DNA of 64,000 nucleotides from CAYWXK01 sp964462515 (GTDB lineage: Bacteria; Planctomycetota; Phycisphaerae; Sedimentisphaerales; Anaerobacaceae): the NCBI GenBank assembly GCA_964462515.1, contig CAYWXK010000019.1, positions 15,428-79,427 of the forward strand, given 5' to 3'. A program made the position numbers and the translations under genes. Positions 34,485 to 42,372 of this stretch are shown piece after piece. Under the pieces are notes generated by a model. The model ran no database searches, was not told the origin of the DNA, and was given only the letters and a program-made list of their open reading frames with translations. Within the stretch, counting starts at the first letter, position 1, and every line of letters begins with the position of its first letter.

Positions 34485-36176
34485 CTAACTGATAAGATTG
34501 CTTAACTCCCGCAGTATGTCATTGGCAACCCTGATGGTTCGAGCGTTTGCCTGGAATCCGTTTTGAGCTTGAATCATATTGACGAACTCGGTTGCTATAT
34601 CGACATTGGACTTTTCCAGCGCCCCTCCGTGAACTGTGCCGGCGCCACCGGTCCGCGCTTGCGTAGCAACGGCCTCACCTGAGTTAGCCGAAGGGATGAA
34701 ATATCCGCCACCGATGTTCTCCAGACCTGCTGCGTTCTGAAATAGAGATATCTCCAAGGTTGCGATATTCTTTTTAATACCATTGGAGAATGCGCCGATG
34801 ACCATACCTTCATTATTGACAGAGACCGTAGAAAGCCTACCTGCTCCATATCCATCCTGCTCTCTTGCAACAGCAGTCGAGTTTCCAGCAAACTGCGTTA
34901 AACCGTCGAGCTTACCTAACGTACCGAGGTTTAACTGAATAGTTTGAGGACTTGAGATATTATGTGCAAAGGTTATTACAAATTGAGCCGAATCCGAACC
35001 ACTCAAGCCGGCATAAGAGCCGTCACCGGGGTCAAATGTTATGCCTTCGATGCGTCGCTCCTCCATAGTCATCTGATTGATGTCACCACTAATCGTGGTC
35101 AAAACCATATCCCAGACATTAGGGGTATCTGTCCGGACAAAGGCTCCTGACAAAACGTGCTTTCCACCTTGAGAGTCATATACTGCGATATTGGCGTGCT
35201 TGACCTCTTCACCGCCAACAGTTGTTATCTCAAAATATCCCGGCACGATAAGTAGGCCATCACCAGAATATGAAAGGCTAATATCAGATTTGGTATAACC
35301 ACTTTCATTATCGGTTATCCGTATTTTGCCGTTGACCAGGGATGCAGCAGCACCATTAAGAACATTGTTATTCAGATGGTCAATAAGTTCGCCGAGCGTG
35401 GTGTCTGGATTGATAGTAAATGTCAGACCGCCGGTAAATGCAGTGCCATCCGGATGATACCCGGCAATGGTAATTGTTCCGGACTCGCCAACGCTTAATT
35501 GCCCATCGCTTTCGCCGCCTCCGCTAAATTGGTCGAGCTGGTCAATCTCTGTAGCCGCTGTAGCTACAGCGCCATTATTGTAGGTATAGCCGATATTTGA
35601 GGTAACCTCATTGGTTTGAGGTGCGGCAAAGGCCGCATCAGCACTCAAGTTACCGGCGACCACTATTTGCAATGTAGCTTTTGCCGGGATAGCAACGTCA
35701 TAAGGGACATGAAGATTGCTATTACCAGCAATTTGGAAACCTTCGGCTTCACCTTCCGACCCAATACGCTGGACGCGATAGCCTGTATTTGGGTCAACCA
35801 AATTCGAGTCCGCATCGACAGCGAAGGATCCTGCACGGGTGTAAACACTTTGCTGGCCGTCACTCAATACAAAATAACCTTCACCTTCTAGTGCCAAGTC
35901 GAGAGGATTGCCGGTATTTACGATGTTACCCTGTATTATATTCGGGCTGATACCACTTACTGAAACGCCGCTGCCCATCTGTTGAGGATTTGTGCCGCCG
36001 ACATTAGTAGTCGGCTGTGATGCCTTCTTTATCGTTTCGCTAAGAAGCTCTGAGAAGGTTATTCTGCTGGACTTAAAGGCAGTGGTGTTGACATTGGCCA
36101 GGTTATTACCGGCTACATCAAGCATTTTCTGATGTGCTTGCAAGCCACTGACTCCGGATGACAATGCAAAAGTCAT
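34485..36176 (-). CDS. flgE: Flagellar hook protein FlgE
   Basis: FlgE polymerises into the hook. The 563-residue product has the N-terminal motif GVSGLQAHQKMLDVAGNNLA followed by NVNTTAFKSSRITF, and the C-terminal KSNVDIATEFVNMIQAQNGF. It is longer than the roughly 400-residue standard. Part of the extra is a module at about residues 213-306 (LDQFSG, TITIAGYHPDG, LVNGKIRITD) that is shared with FliD encoded at 11640. A rich ribosome binding site (AAGGAG) lies upstream. flgD precedes it by 18 bp. Confidence 0.94.
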   Translation of the reverse strand: MTFALSSGVSGLQAHQKMLDVAGNNLANVNTTAFKSSRITFSELLSETIKKASQPTTNVGGTNPQQMGSGVSVSGISPNIIQGNIVNTGNPLDLALEGEGYFVLSDGQQSVYTRAGSFAVDADSNLVDPNTGYRVQRIGSEGEAEGFQIAGNSNLHVPYDVAIPAKATLQIVVAGNLSADAAFAAPQTNEVTSNIGYTYNNGAVATAATEIDQLDQFSGGGESDGQLSVGESGTITIAGYHPDGTAFTGGLTFTINPDTTLGELIDHLNNNVLNGAAASLVNGKIRITDNESGYTKSDISLSYSGDGLLIVPGYFEITTVGGEEVKHANIAVYDSQGGKHVLSGAFVRTDTPNVWDMVLTTISGDINQMTMEERRIEGITFDPGDGSYAGLSGSDSAQFVITFAHNISSPQTIQLNLGTLGKLDGLTQFAGNSTAVAREQDGYGAGRLSTVSVNNEGMVIGAFSNGIKKNIATLEISLFQNAAGLENIGGGYFIPSANSGEAVATQARTGGAGTVHGGALEKSNVDIATEFVNMIQAQNGFQANARTIRVANDILRELSNLIS

Positions 36177-36194
36177 TTTTGTATCTCCTTAATT

Positions 36195-36578
36195 TTAGTT
36201 TTTAACTGACATCACATCTTCCAAAGCGACCATATAGTCGCCTACGGCCAAAAAGATTTCTCCATCGAAGTTACTGTAAACCTGTTCAACTATGCCACAG
36301 ACAACCTGATTATCACCTGTCTCGGTTTGCGTAATGAATTCTATATTCTTGCCTATCAGCGAGCCGGCGTAAGAATGCTGGACGGTGGCGAGAATCCTGG
36401 CAAAGTTTACATTCATCGATTCGAGCTGCGCCAACTCTGAGAAGTGCGCTAACTGAGTAGCCATTTCGTTATTGTCCAGAGGCTCCAGCGGGTCCTGATT
36501 TTTAAGCTGAGTAATCAGGAGCTTCATATAATCCATCTGAATGTTGCTGGCTGTGACTGTTGAGGTCGATGAACTCAT
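36195..36578 (-). CDS. flgD: Hook capping/scaffold protein FlgD (short form)
   Basis: FlgD guides hook assembly. The 127-residue product has the conserved N-terminal stretch MDYMKLLITQLKNQDPLEPL and the segment MATQLAHFSELAQLESMN. The C-terminal half is shorter than in enterobacteria and keeps only a small beta-rich region (IEFITQTETGDNQVVCGIVE). Short forms are common outside proteobacteria. It is the first gene of the sigma-54 driven hook/rod unit. Confidence 0.9.
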   Translation of the reverse strand: MSSSTSTVTASNIQMDYMKLLITQLKNQDPLEPLDNNEMATQLAHFSELAQLESMNVNFARILATVQHSYAGSLIGKNIEFITQTETGDNQVVCGIVEQVYSNFDGEIFLAVGDYMVALEDVMSVKN

Positions 36579-36663
36579 AAGTTTTTTAATATCCTTCGTA
36601 ATCCAAAGCTATATGGCATTTCTTTTGACCTACTACTACATAACGCTACTATGACAAAAACGT

Positions 36664-36679
36664 TGCAAGCAGTGTGCCA
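36664..36679 (-). promoter_or_regulatory. Sigma-54 promoter of the flgD-flgL unit
   Basis: The minus strand reads TGGCACACTGCTTGCA, a full match to TGGCAC-R-N4-TTGCW. The -12 GC sits about 88 bp before the flgD ATG at 36578. With twelve tightly spaced genes downstream (flgD to flgL), this is probably the class-2 promoter for hook, rod and ring genes. Confidence 0.88.
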
Positions 36680-36872
36680 CAGTTAGATTACTATTGTTAC
36701 GGTCGCAGATAACTTCTTGCTGCAGCTACATTAGCGAATCAATAAAATTGAACCAGAAGAAAAGCACTTCCTTTGGAGAACACCGCGAGGGAGACAAATT
36801 TTCCTATGTTTGGGAAGATTTTGCCGGTTGTGAAACGAGACTGAGTCAGAGATTATTTTCTTTGTGCTTAGG

Positions 36873-37041
36873 TTGAGTCGGTGACATCAACAAGTCCTAT
36901 AAGAAGCAAAACTATTTCACTACGATTTTGGTCATTTAATTGTTTGATTAGTTGAGTCAAAATGTCCTATAACAGTTTCGGATAAGACAGAAGTTTTTGA
37001 TTTAACAAAGTCAGTGACATTATTGGCCAGTCCCATAAAAG
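36873..37041 (+). repeat. Three related direct repeats upstream of the first sigma-54 activator gene
   Basis: The 582-bp divergent gap between flgD and the activator gene has no believable ORF. Besides the sigma-54 promoter for flgD it holds three related units: 36873-36903, 36951-36972 and 37008-37041. They share GAGTC or AGTCRGTGACAT at the left and GTCCTATAA or GTCCCATAA at the right. Units 1 and 3 match over most of about 30 bp (GTCGGTGACATC versus GTCAGTGACATT). TATAAG and TATAAC inside units 1 and 2 look like -10 boxes; TTGATT at 36944-36949 is 18 bp from the second. They may be binding sites for an activator or repressor. A perfect TTATCCACA lies at 37084-37092. Confidence 0.6.
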
Positions 37042-37160
37042 ATTAAAGTTGTTTTTATTCATCTGTCGATTTTTCGGTATGGTTTATCCACAAATATTTT
37101 AGTGGTAAACCCGAAGACATAAAGAATTCATAGTGGGGGACAACGCTCTATGGTAAGTTT

Positions 37161-38609
37161 TTGAGCAAGATGAGTTTGTCCAGAATTCTCGTAGTAGGCA
37201 AAGAATTCGAGCTTCAAGAGCTGGCTCAGCAGATTGGTCAACAGATTTTCATGGCCGACTGTCTGGCTGACGCTGTCAATCTTACTGAAACAATCACTCC
37301 TGATTTGGTTCTTTTTGACCATCATTTTGGACCGGACTTTTTCCGGCAATTCCATAGCGAGACCCATAAAAATTTAATCAATGCTCCTATCATAGTAGTT
37401 GGCAGCGAAGATAGTTACGCTAACAGCTCCTCAGAATTTATATGCGCTGGTGCACACTCATACCTGTGCGATAGGCATAATTACAGCCGGCTACAGGAAA
37501 TCGCAAACCAGATAGAAAGCAAGCTTGGCAATATCGATGCTAAAGTAAATAAAAGCCGTTACTTCGTCGAAGACCTTGCGGCTTCTACCGGTATGGTTGG
37601 CCATAGTAAAGCAATCATCGAGACGCTTAAAATGATTAAGCTGGTCGCAAACAGCCAGTGTAATCCGATTCTAATAGCTGGTGAAACAGGCACCGGTAAA
37701 GAGCTGGCGGCAAGAGCCATACATTCTCTCAAACATCCAAATCAGGAGTTTGTAGATGTAAATTGCGCATCTCTTACTGAAAACCTGCTGGAGAGTGAGC
37801 TTTTTGGTCACGTTAAGGGGGCTTTTACAGGAGCTGACCGTGAAAAAATAGGGCTTTTAGAGTTGGCAGGTTCCGGCACTATTTTCCTCGATGAAATCAG
37901 TGAAATTCCACTCGAACTTCAGGCCAAGTTATTGCGCGTGCTTCAGGAAAAGACCTTCCGTAAGGTTGGGGGTATCAAGAATATTGAATCTAATGCCACG
38001 ATAATAGTCTCAAGTAATCGCAACCTTCTCCAGGAGGTTCGCGCTAACCGCTTTCGGCGAGACCTCTACTACCGGTTAAATATCGTTCCGATTCCCATTG
38101 CACCCTTAAGGTCACCGGAACGAAAGGACGACATCGAACTGCTGGCTGAGTATTTTTTGAAAACTTCAACTATATGTCCGGAAAAAAACAACAAAATAAT
38201 ATCACTAACCAAATTTTCCATTGAAGCCCTGCAAAACCATATCTGGCCCGGCAACGTTCGTGAGATGCGTAATGTCATCGACAGAGCAATACTGCTGGAA
38301 ACAACAGACAAAATAGGATTGAACAGCATAATACTTGACCCGCCAGAATCAGCCCAGCCATCGAACAGCCCAACAATTAGCCAGCTTGATAGCTTTTCAC
38401 TTGCAAAAGCCGAACAAGAGCTAATCTTCAGCGCTCTGGAAGAAACTAACTGGCAAAAGACAAAGGCTGCGGCGCTTCTGGGTATTACAAGGGCTACCCT
38501 CTACGCAAAAGTGAAACAGTATAATATCGAGAGGGATTCGCACTTCACAAGAGAGTCTCAAAGACAATTTCCCACCGCAACCGCCGTTCTACCTGTAACG
38601 GTTTCGTGA
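37161..38609 (+). CDS. Sigma-54 enhancer-binding activator with degenerate receiver (FleQ/FlrA-like)
   Basis: The 482-residue product has an N-terminal receiver-like domain (1-115), an AAA+ domain (about 143-380) and a Fis-type helix-turn-helix (about 440-466, WQKTKAAALLGITRATLYAK). The AAA+ part has Walker A GETGTGKE (174-181), the sigma-54 contact loop GAFTGA (220-225) and Walker B IFLDEI. The receiver keeps an aspartate in DLVLFD, but the usual acidic pair near the N terminus is replaced (ILVVGKE). FleQ/FlrA master regulators also have non-phosphorylatable receivers. It starts at TTG 37161 or ATG 37170; neither has a strong ribosome site. It diverges from flgD and probably activates the sigma-54 promoters here. 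Confidence 0.9.
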   Translation: MSKMSLSRILVVGKEFELQELAQQIGQQIFMADCLADAVNLTETITPDLVLFDHHFGPDFFRQFHSETHKNLINAPIIVVGSEDSYANSSSEFICAGAHSYLCDRHNYSRLQEIANQIESKLGNIDAKVNKSRYFVEDLAASTGMVGHSKAIIETLKMIKLVANSQCNPILIAGETGTGKELAARAIHSLKHPNQEFVDVNCASLTENLLESELFGHVKGAFTGADREKIGLLELAGSGTIFLDEISEIPLELQAKLLRVLQEKTFRKVGGIKNIESNATIIVSSNRNLLQEVRANRFRRDLYYRLNIVPIPIAPLRSPERKDDIELLAEYFLKTSTICPEKNNKIISLTKFSIEALQNHIWPGNVREMRNVIDRAILLETTDKIGLNSIILDPPESAQPSNSPTISQLDSFSLAKAEQELIFSALEETNWQKTKAAALLGITRATLYAKVKQYNIERDSHFTRESQRQFPTATAVLPVTVS

Positions 38610-38776
38610 CGATTTTGAGGCTGTTGATTGCTACTTTCGCTTTTTGTCAGAAAATCTGTCGGCACGTATAGAATCCTGACGCCTTTTATAACGCGGACCG
38701 CACAATGGGGCAAAGGCAGGTCGATTTTTGGTGCAAAAGCCCTCTAAACCCGCTCAAGACAGTGATTTACCAAATC

Positions 38777-38792
38777 TGGCACAATTATTGCT
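38777..38792 (+). promoter_or_regulatory. Sigma-54 promoter of the TPR-fliL-fliM-flhA block
   Basis: TGGCACAATTATTGCT matches TGGCAC-R-N4-TTGCW at all fixed positions. It lies in the 270-bp gap after the activator gene and about 90 bp before the large TPR gene at 38880. I see no other gene in that gap. It likely transcribes the TPR genes and possibly the second activator and the genes beyond it. Confidence 0.87.
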
Positions 38793-38879
38793 TATTTCTT
38801 TTGAAGACTTTTTGAAATGCGCACCTGGACTATGCAGATTGCCATTTATCGGCCTTTATCTTTGGGCAAGTTGTGAAAT

Positions 38880-41423
38880 ATGGCCGCAAGAAAAAATAAA
38901 CAGGCTATTATCGAAGAAAGCACCTCGGAGGTCCTGTCGAACGGCGACTTATTTTCAGGCCAGAGCCCTGCACAATTATCGGAGCAGGATGTGTTCGCCG
39001 GAGATCAAGATTTCTACAAGCTTCTGACGGATTCAGCTCAAACATCTTCGAAAAAGCTCGGCCTGGATATAAAACCAGGCCAACATACGTTAATCCAGGT
39101 TAAGCGTTTTTTAACTCTTCAAAAAATTCTTGTAGGCAGCATTATTGTAATTTCGGTAGCGCTGCTATACACATTATTAAAAACGCCTTCGAGGCATTCT
39201 GTTAACGCGGAAGTATCGGATGGAGGAAAAACACCAGCCATAATTAAAACCATAGCGGGTGATTTATCCGCCACACGTATGGCGGATTTACCTCAGGCAT
39301 CGGACAAGGTAATGGAAAAAGGAGAATCTGTTGTTCAAACACCACAGCCGCTATCTTTGAAAGTCGCGGACACCTTCTATCTGCAAAAAAACTACGACAA
39401 AGCTTATACCGCTTACAAGCAGCTCCACCAAAGTGTTCTAACGAGCAATGACGAAGAATTGACCAGAGACTATCTTCAGCTAAGAATGGCTTTGTGCATA
39501 GGAAAAACAGCCGATTCAGACCAAGCCGGTCGAATATTTAGAACTCTGCTGCAAAGTTGTTCACCTGCTGTAAGATTGTTCGCAAATTACTATCTGGCCT
39601 TGCTCGAAGTAGAAGCCGGACAATACTTGAAAGCACGAAGCAGAGCATACCAGACTATTGCGCTGACCGGAGCAGTAGAGCTTGACAAAAACGGGGCTTT
39701 AACAATCCATCGCGACTGCCATTTTATTGCAGCTGAAGCAATAACCAGAAATATCCTGTCACTTTGTAACGCCGACAAAGAGCTTCCGAAAGAATTGTGG
39801 AGTCATTCTGATGAATTTGAATCTCTAACTAACTTAGATGAACAGCAACTCCACACGCTTTTGAGCTCAGGCTCAGAACAATTAAGTAAAGGCGTGCTCG
39901 GTCCACAAATTCAAAGACTTGAACGGCAAGGCAGCTTCTACTGGTCGGTTACCTGCCAGGGAGCATCAATCGAAGAGCTATTTACGAGGTTTGCCGCCGA
40001 TGCCGGGATTGATATTTTCTGGGTATTGAACAGGTCAGCAACTACGGAAGGGACAGAAGATTCCTTTCGCAAAAGGCCGGTGTGTATGTGTTTGCCGGCA
40101 TTAACAATGTTAGAAGTTGTTACTGTTGCAGCCGGCCACGTTGGTTTATTAGGTCGTTTTGATGATAAAAAGATACTAAAAGTTTTTGACCCGGCGGATT
40201 ACACATCATTATCAGAACACCTCTCTTTACTTATTCCAGAGGCCATTTCGCTCTGGCAGGGATTTCTGCTTGCGTTCCACGATGACCAGCGCATCCCTAA
40301 TGCTCATTTTGCGCTCGGGCTTCTACAGACACAAAAGGGACAGATGGCTGAGGCCATTGCAGAATACAAGCTGGTAGCCAATCGCTTTTCACAAACACCA
40401 CTGGCGCCATTCGCGCTATTGAACTCCAGTAAATTGAAAGCCGGTCTTCGTGATTATGCCGGTGCCAGAGAGGATTTAAGACGGCTTGTCGAACAATATC
40501 CTGACAACGAGTTCTATGGCCAGGCCTGTTTACAGTTTGCTGATACGACAATGCAGGCCGGACTCTGGGACGAAGCCGTGCGGCTTTATCGCAAAGTCTA
40601 TAACCTTGGGCTGTCGCAGGAAACACAGATTGCCGCCTCACTGGGAGCAGCCAGATGCTGCTATAAAAAAGAGGACTATGCAGGCGCGGCTGAGTGGTCA
40701 ACTGGCTATGTTGAGTTGGTTGGAACCAGCAAAACAAGCAATGAGCTGCCCAGGGTATATTTCATTTTAGGCAAAGCAAATCTGGCTCTGGGAAGGCTCC
40801 AGGAGGCTTGCGACGCCTTTGAACATACATTGGCGGGGCAGCTCTCGCGAGATGAATATGTGGAAACTATCTCGGCTTTAGTAGAGGCCAAGATTCAGCA
40901 AGGGCAGCTTATTGAGGCGCTTGAGGTGCTTGAGAATTTGCGGTCCTGGCAGTTTCCACAACAGCAGTATATCGAGATACTGCTGCTTAGAAGCAAAATC
41001 CTTCGCTCAATGGGGCTGGCGGATAAAGCCATTGTAACGCTCGGTGACAGTGCCGAATATCTGACTGACCCACAGCTAAAGGCAAAAGTTTCTTTTGAGT
41101 TAGCTGAGTGTTCGGCTGCTAAAGGCAATCTGGAAGAGGCCCGCAGTCAGTTGACCGAGATTCTGGCATTAGTTGAGCCTGGGCCGCTTGCGCACGAGGT
41201 TGCCGTGAAACTGGCAGATGTTTGTTTGAAACTTGGCCAAGATGCGCAAACCATCTCAATTTGTTTGCAGTTGTTGGACTCGGAACCATCAGCACAGGTT
41301 AAGCAAAAGGCACTAAATATTTTAACAACAGCTTATCAACAACAAAAGAATTATGACAAGGCTGCGCTGGCCCTTTTGGGCCAGTGGGATAAGACCGACA
41401 CCCTATCGCCAAAAAACAAATAA
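38880..41423 (+). CDS. Large membrane-anchored TPR protein with STN-like domain
   Basis: The 847-residue product has a soluble N-terminal segment (1-75) and one transmembrane helix at about 79-101 (LQKILVGSIIVISVALLYTLL). A TPR region lies at about 160-260. A segment at about 355-430 (FYWSVTCQGASIEELFTRFA, then ADAGIDIFWVL) resembles the short STN/secretin N-terminal fold. A long C-terminal TPR array follows (about 440-845: HFALGLLQTQKGQMAEAIAE, ARCCYKKEDYAGAAEW). It sits right behind a sigma-54 promoter, inside the flagellar locus. A periplasmic scaffold for the motor or export apparatus is plausible. I do not recognise a named flagellar family. Confidence 0.8.
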   Translation: MAARKNKQAIIEESTSEVLSNGDLFSGQSPAQLSEQDVFAGDQDFYKLLTDSAQTSSKKLGLDIKPGQHTLIQVKRFLTLQKILVGSIIVISVALLYTLLKTPSRHSVNAEVSDGGKTPAIIKTIAGDLSATRMADLPQASDKVMEKGESVVQTPQPLSLKVADTFYLQKNYDKAYTAYKQLHQSVLTSNDEELTRDYLQLRMALCIGKTADSDQAGRIFRTLLQSCSPAVRLFANYYLALLEVEAGQYLKARSRAYQTIALTGAVELDKNGALTIHRDCHFIAAEAITRNILSLCNADKELPKELWSHSDEFESLTNLDEQQLHTLLSSGSEQLSKGVLGPQIQRLERQGSFYWSVTCQGASIEELFTRFAADAGIDIFWVLNRSATTEGTEDSFRKRPVCMCLPALTMLEVVTVAAGHVGLLGRFDDKKILKVFDPADYTSLSEHLSLLIPEAISLWQGFLLAFHDDQRIPNAHFALGLLQTQKGQMAEAIAEYKLVANRFSQTPLAPFALLNSSKLKAGLRDYAGAREDLRRLVEQYPDNEFYGQACLQFADTTMQAGLWDEAVRLYRKVYNLGLSQETQIAASLGAARCCYKKEDYAGAAEWSTGYVELVGTSKTSNELPRVYFILGKANLALGRLQEACDAFEHTLAGQLSRDEYVETISALVEAKIQQGQLIEALEVLENLRSWQFPQQQYIEILLLRSKILRSMGLADKAIVTLGDSAEYLTDPQLKAKVSFELAECSAAKGNLEEARSQLTEILALVEPGPLAHEVAVKLADVCLKLGQDAQTISICLQLLDSEPSAQVKQKALNILTTAYQQQKNYDKAALALLGQWDKTDTLSPKNK

Positions 41424-41466
41424 GAGCAAATGTCCCATGCAAAAAATGATAGAAATAGGAAAGCTA

Positions 41467-42339
41467 ATGCAAATAAACATTATGACAAAAGAATTGCTGA
41501 TAAAAGTGAGAGACAAGATTAGTGGATCTAAAAATTTTTGGGCACGCACTATGGTTTCGCAATGTTCGATCGGAGTTTTTGCGTTTCTGTTTTTGTCTTT
41601 TTGTTTGTCAGCACATCTCTTGAGCGCTGAGGTTCTGGACGTTCAGGTTGTGAAAGATGCCAACAAGGCGGCTATAGTTAGCGAAAAACCGCAACAGAAC
41701 GGGCCGACTATTGTCGGAAAAACACCGGCCAGCATCGGTAGCCAACTGTGGCGCGACAGAATTATCGCTCCCGAAAACAAAAATGATAACACAAGCAAAG
41801 ATGAACTAAAGAAGCTGATTGAACAAATTCGGTCAGTTGAATTTAAGCAGCAGAAAATCCCTGAACCGGTGATTGTCGTTAAGCCAGCATCGGCAGCAGA
41901 ACCGAACAAAGCCTCACTCGGTATTCCTGCAAAAAAAGAGACTGAACCAAATCTGCCATATAAGCCGGTAGCAGACCAGACTTTGCAAATGCTAAAGAGC
42001 AAGTCGCAGCATCCCAAGCAGGTGACAAATCCTTTTCAATTAGCAGAGATTTTGTTTTTGAGCGGCCACGTGAAAGAGGCAGCAGCATTTTACCAGGAGG
42101 CCCTTAATCGCATAGACCCAAATGATGCGAGCGCAGCCGAAGATAGAGCCTGGATTTTATTCCAGATGGGCAATTGTCTGCGAAAAGATGACCTGCCGGC
42201 AGCAACAAAGATGTATAGACAACTGGTCGCAGAACATCCCAATTCACCGTGGACGGAGTTAGCAAAAACAATTGAGAAGTTAGCCGATTGGTATCAGAAA
42301 GATAAACCCAAGGAGTTAATCGCAGAATTTAAGCGATAG
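41467..42339 (+). CDS. Secreted TPR protein
   Basis: The 290-residue product has an N-terminal hydrophobic signal (SIGVFAFLFLSFCLSAHLLSA) about 28-48 residues after the start, a long charged linker and C-terminal TPR helices (AEILFLSGHVKEAAAFYQEAL, RAWILFQMGNCLRKDDL). ATG 41467 is preferred because AGGA lies 6 bp upstream; ATG 41437 and 41482 are alternatives, and the longest frame overlaps the previous gene. It follows the large TPR gene by 43 bp. The pair is probably a periplasmic partnership. The function is unknown. Confidence 0.75.
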   Translation: MQINIMTKELLIKVRDKISGSKNFWARTMVSQCSIGVFAFLFLSFCLSAHLLSAEVLDVQVVKDANKAAIVSEKPQQNGPTIVGKTPASIGSQLWRDRIIAPENKNDNTSKDELKKLIEQIRSVEFKQQKIPEPVIVVKPASAAEPNKASLGIPAKKETEPNLPYKPVADQTLQMLKSKSQHPKQVTNPFQLAEILFLSGHVKEAAAFYQEALNRIDPNDASAAEDRAWILFQMGNCLRKDDLPAATKMYRQLVAEHPNSPWTELAKTIEKLADWYQKDKPKELIAEFKR

Positions 42340-42372
42340 ATTTTAGGAACTTCTGTTAACACGGGCTACGAA

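Noticed and set aside
36613..36630. TGGCATTTCTTTTGAC on the plus strand as a sigma-54 promoter for the activator gene
   Set aside because: The -12 GC is GA, and the site lies more than 500 bp before the gene.
36694..36876. 60-residue plus-strand frame in the flgD/activator gap
   Set aside because: No ribosome site, not protein-like, and it lies within a regulatory region.
37084..37092. Perfect DnaA box TTATCCACA upstream of the activator gene, considered as an origin
   Set aside because: It is single there, and the same 9-mer also occurs inside hcp (near 56210 and 56244). There is no cluster of boxes and no dnaA or dnaN nearby.
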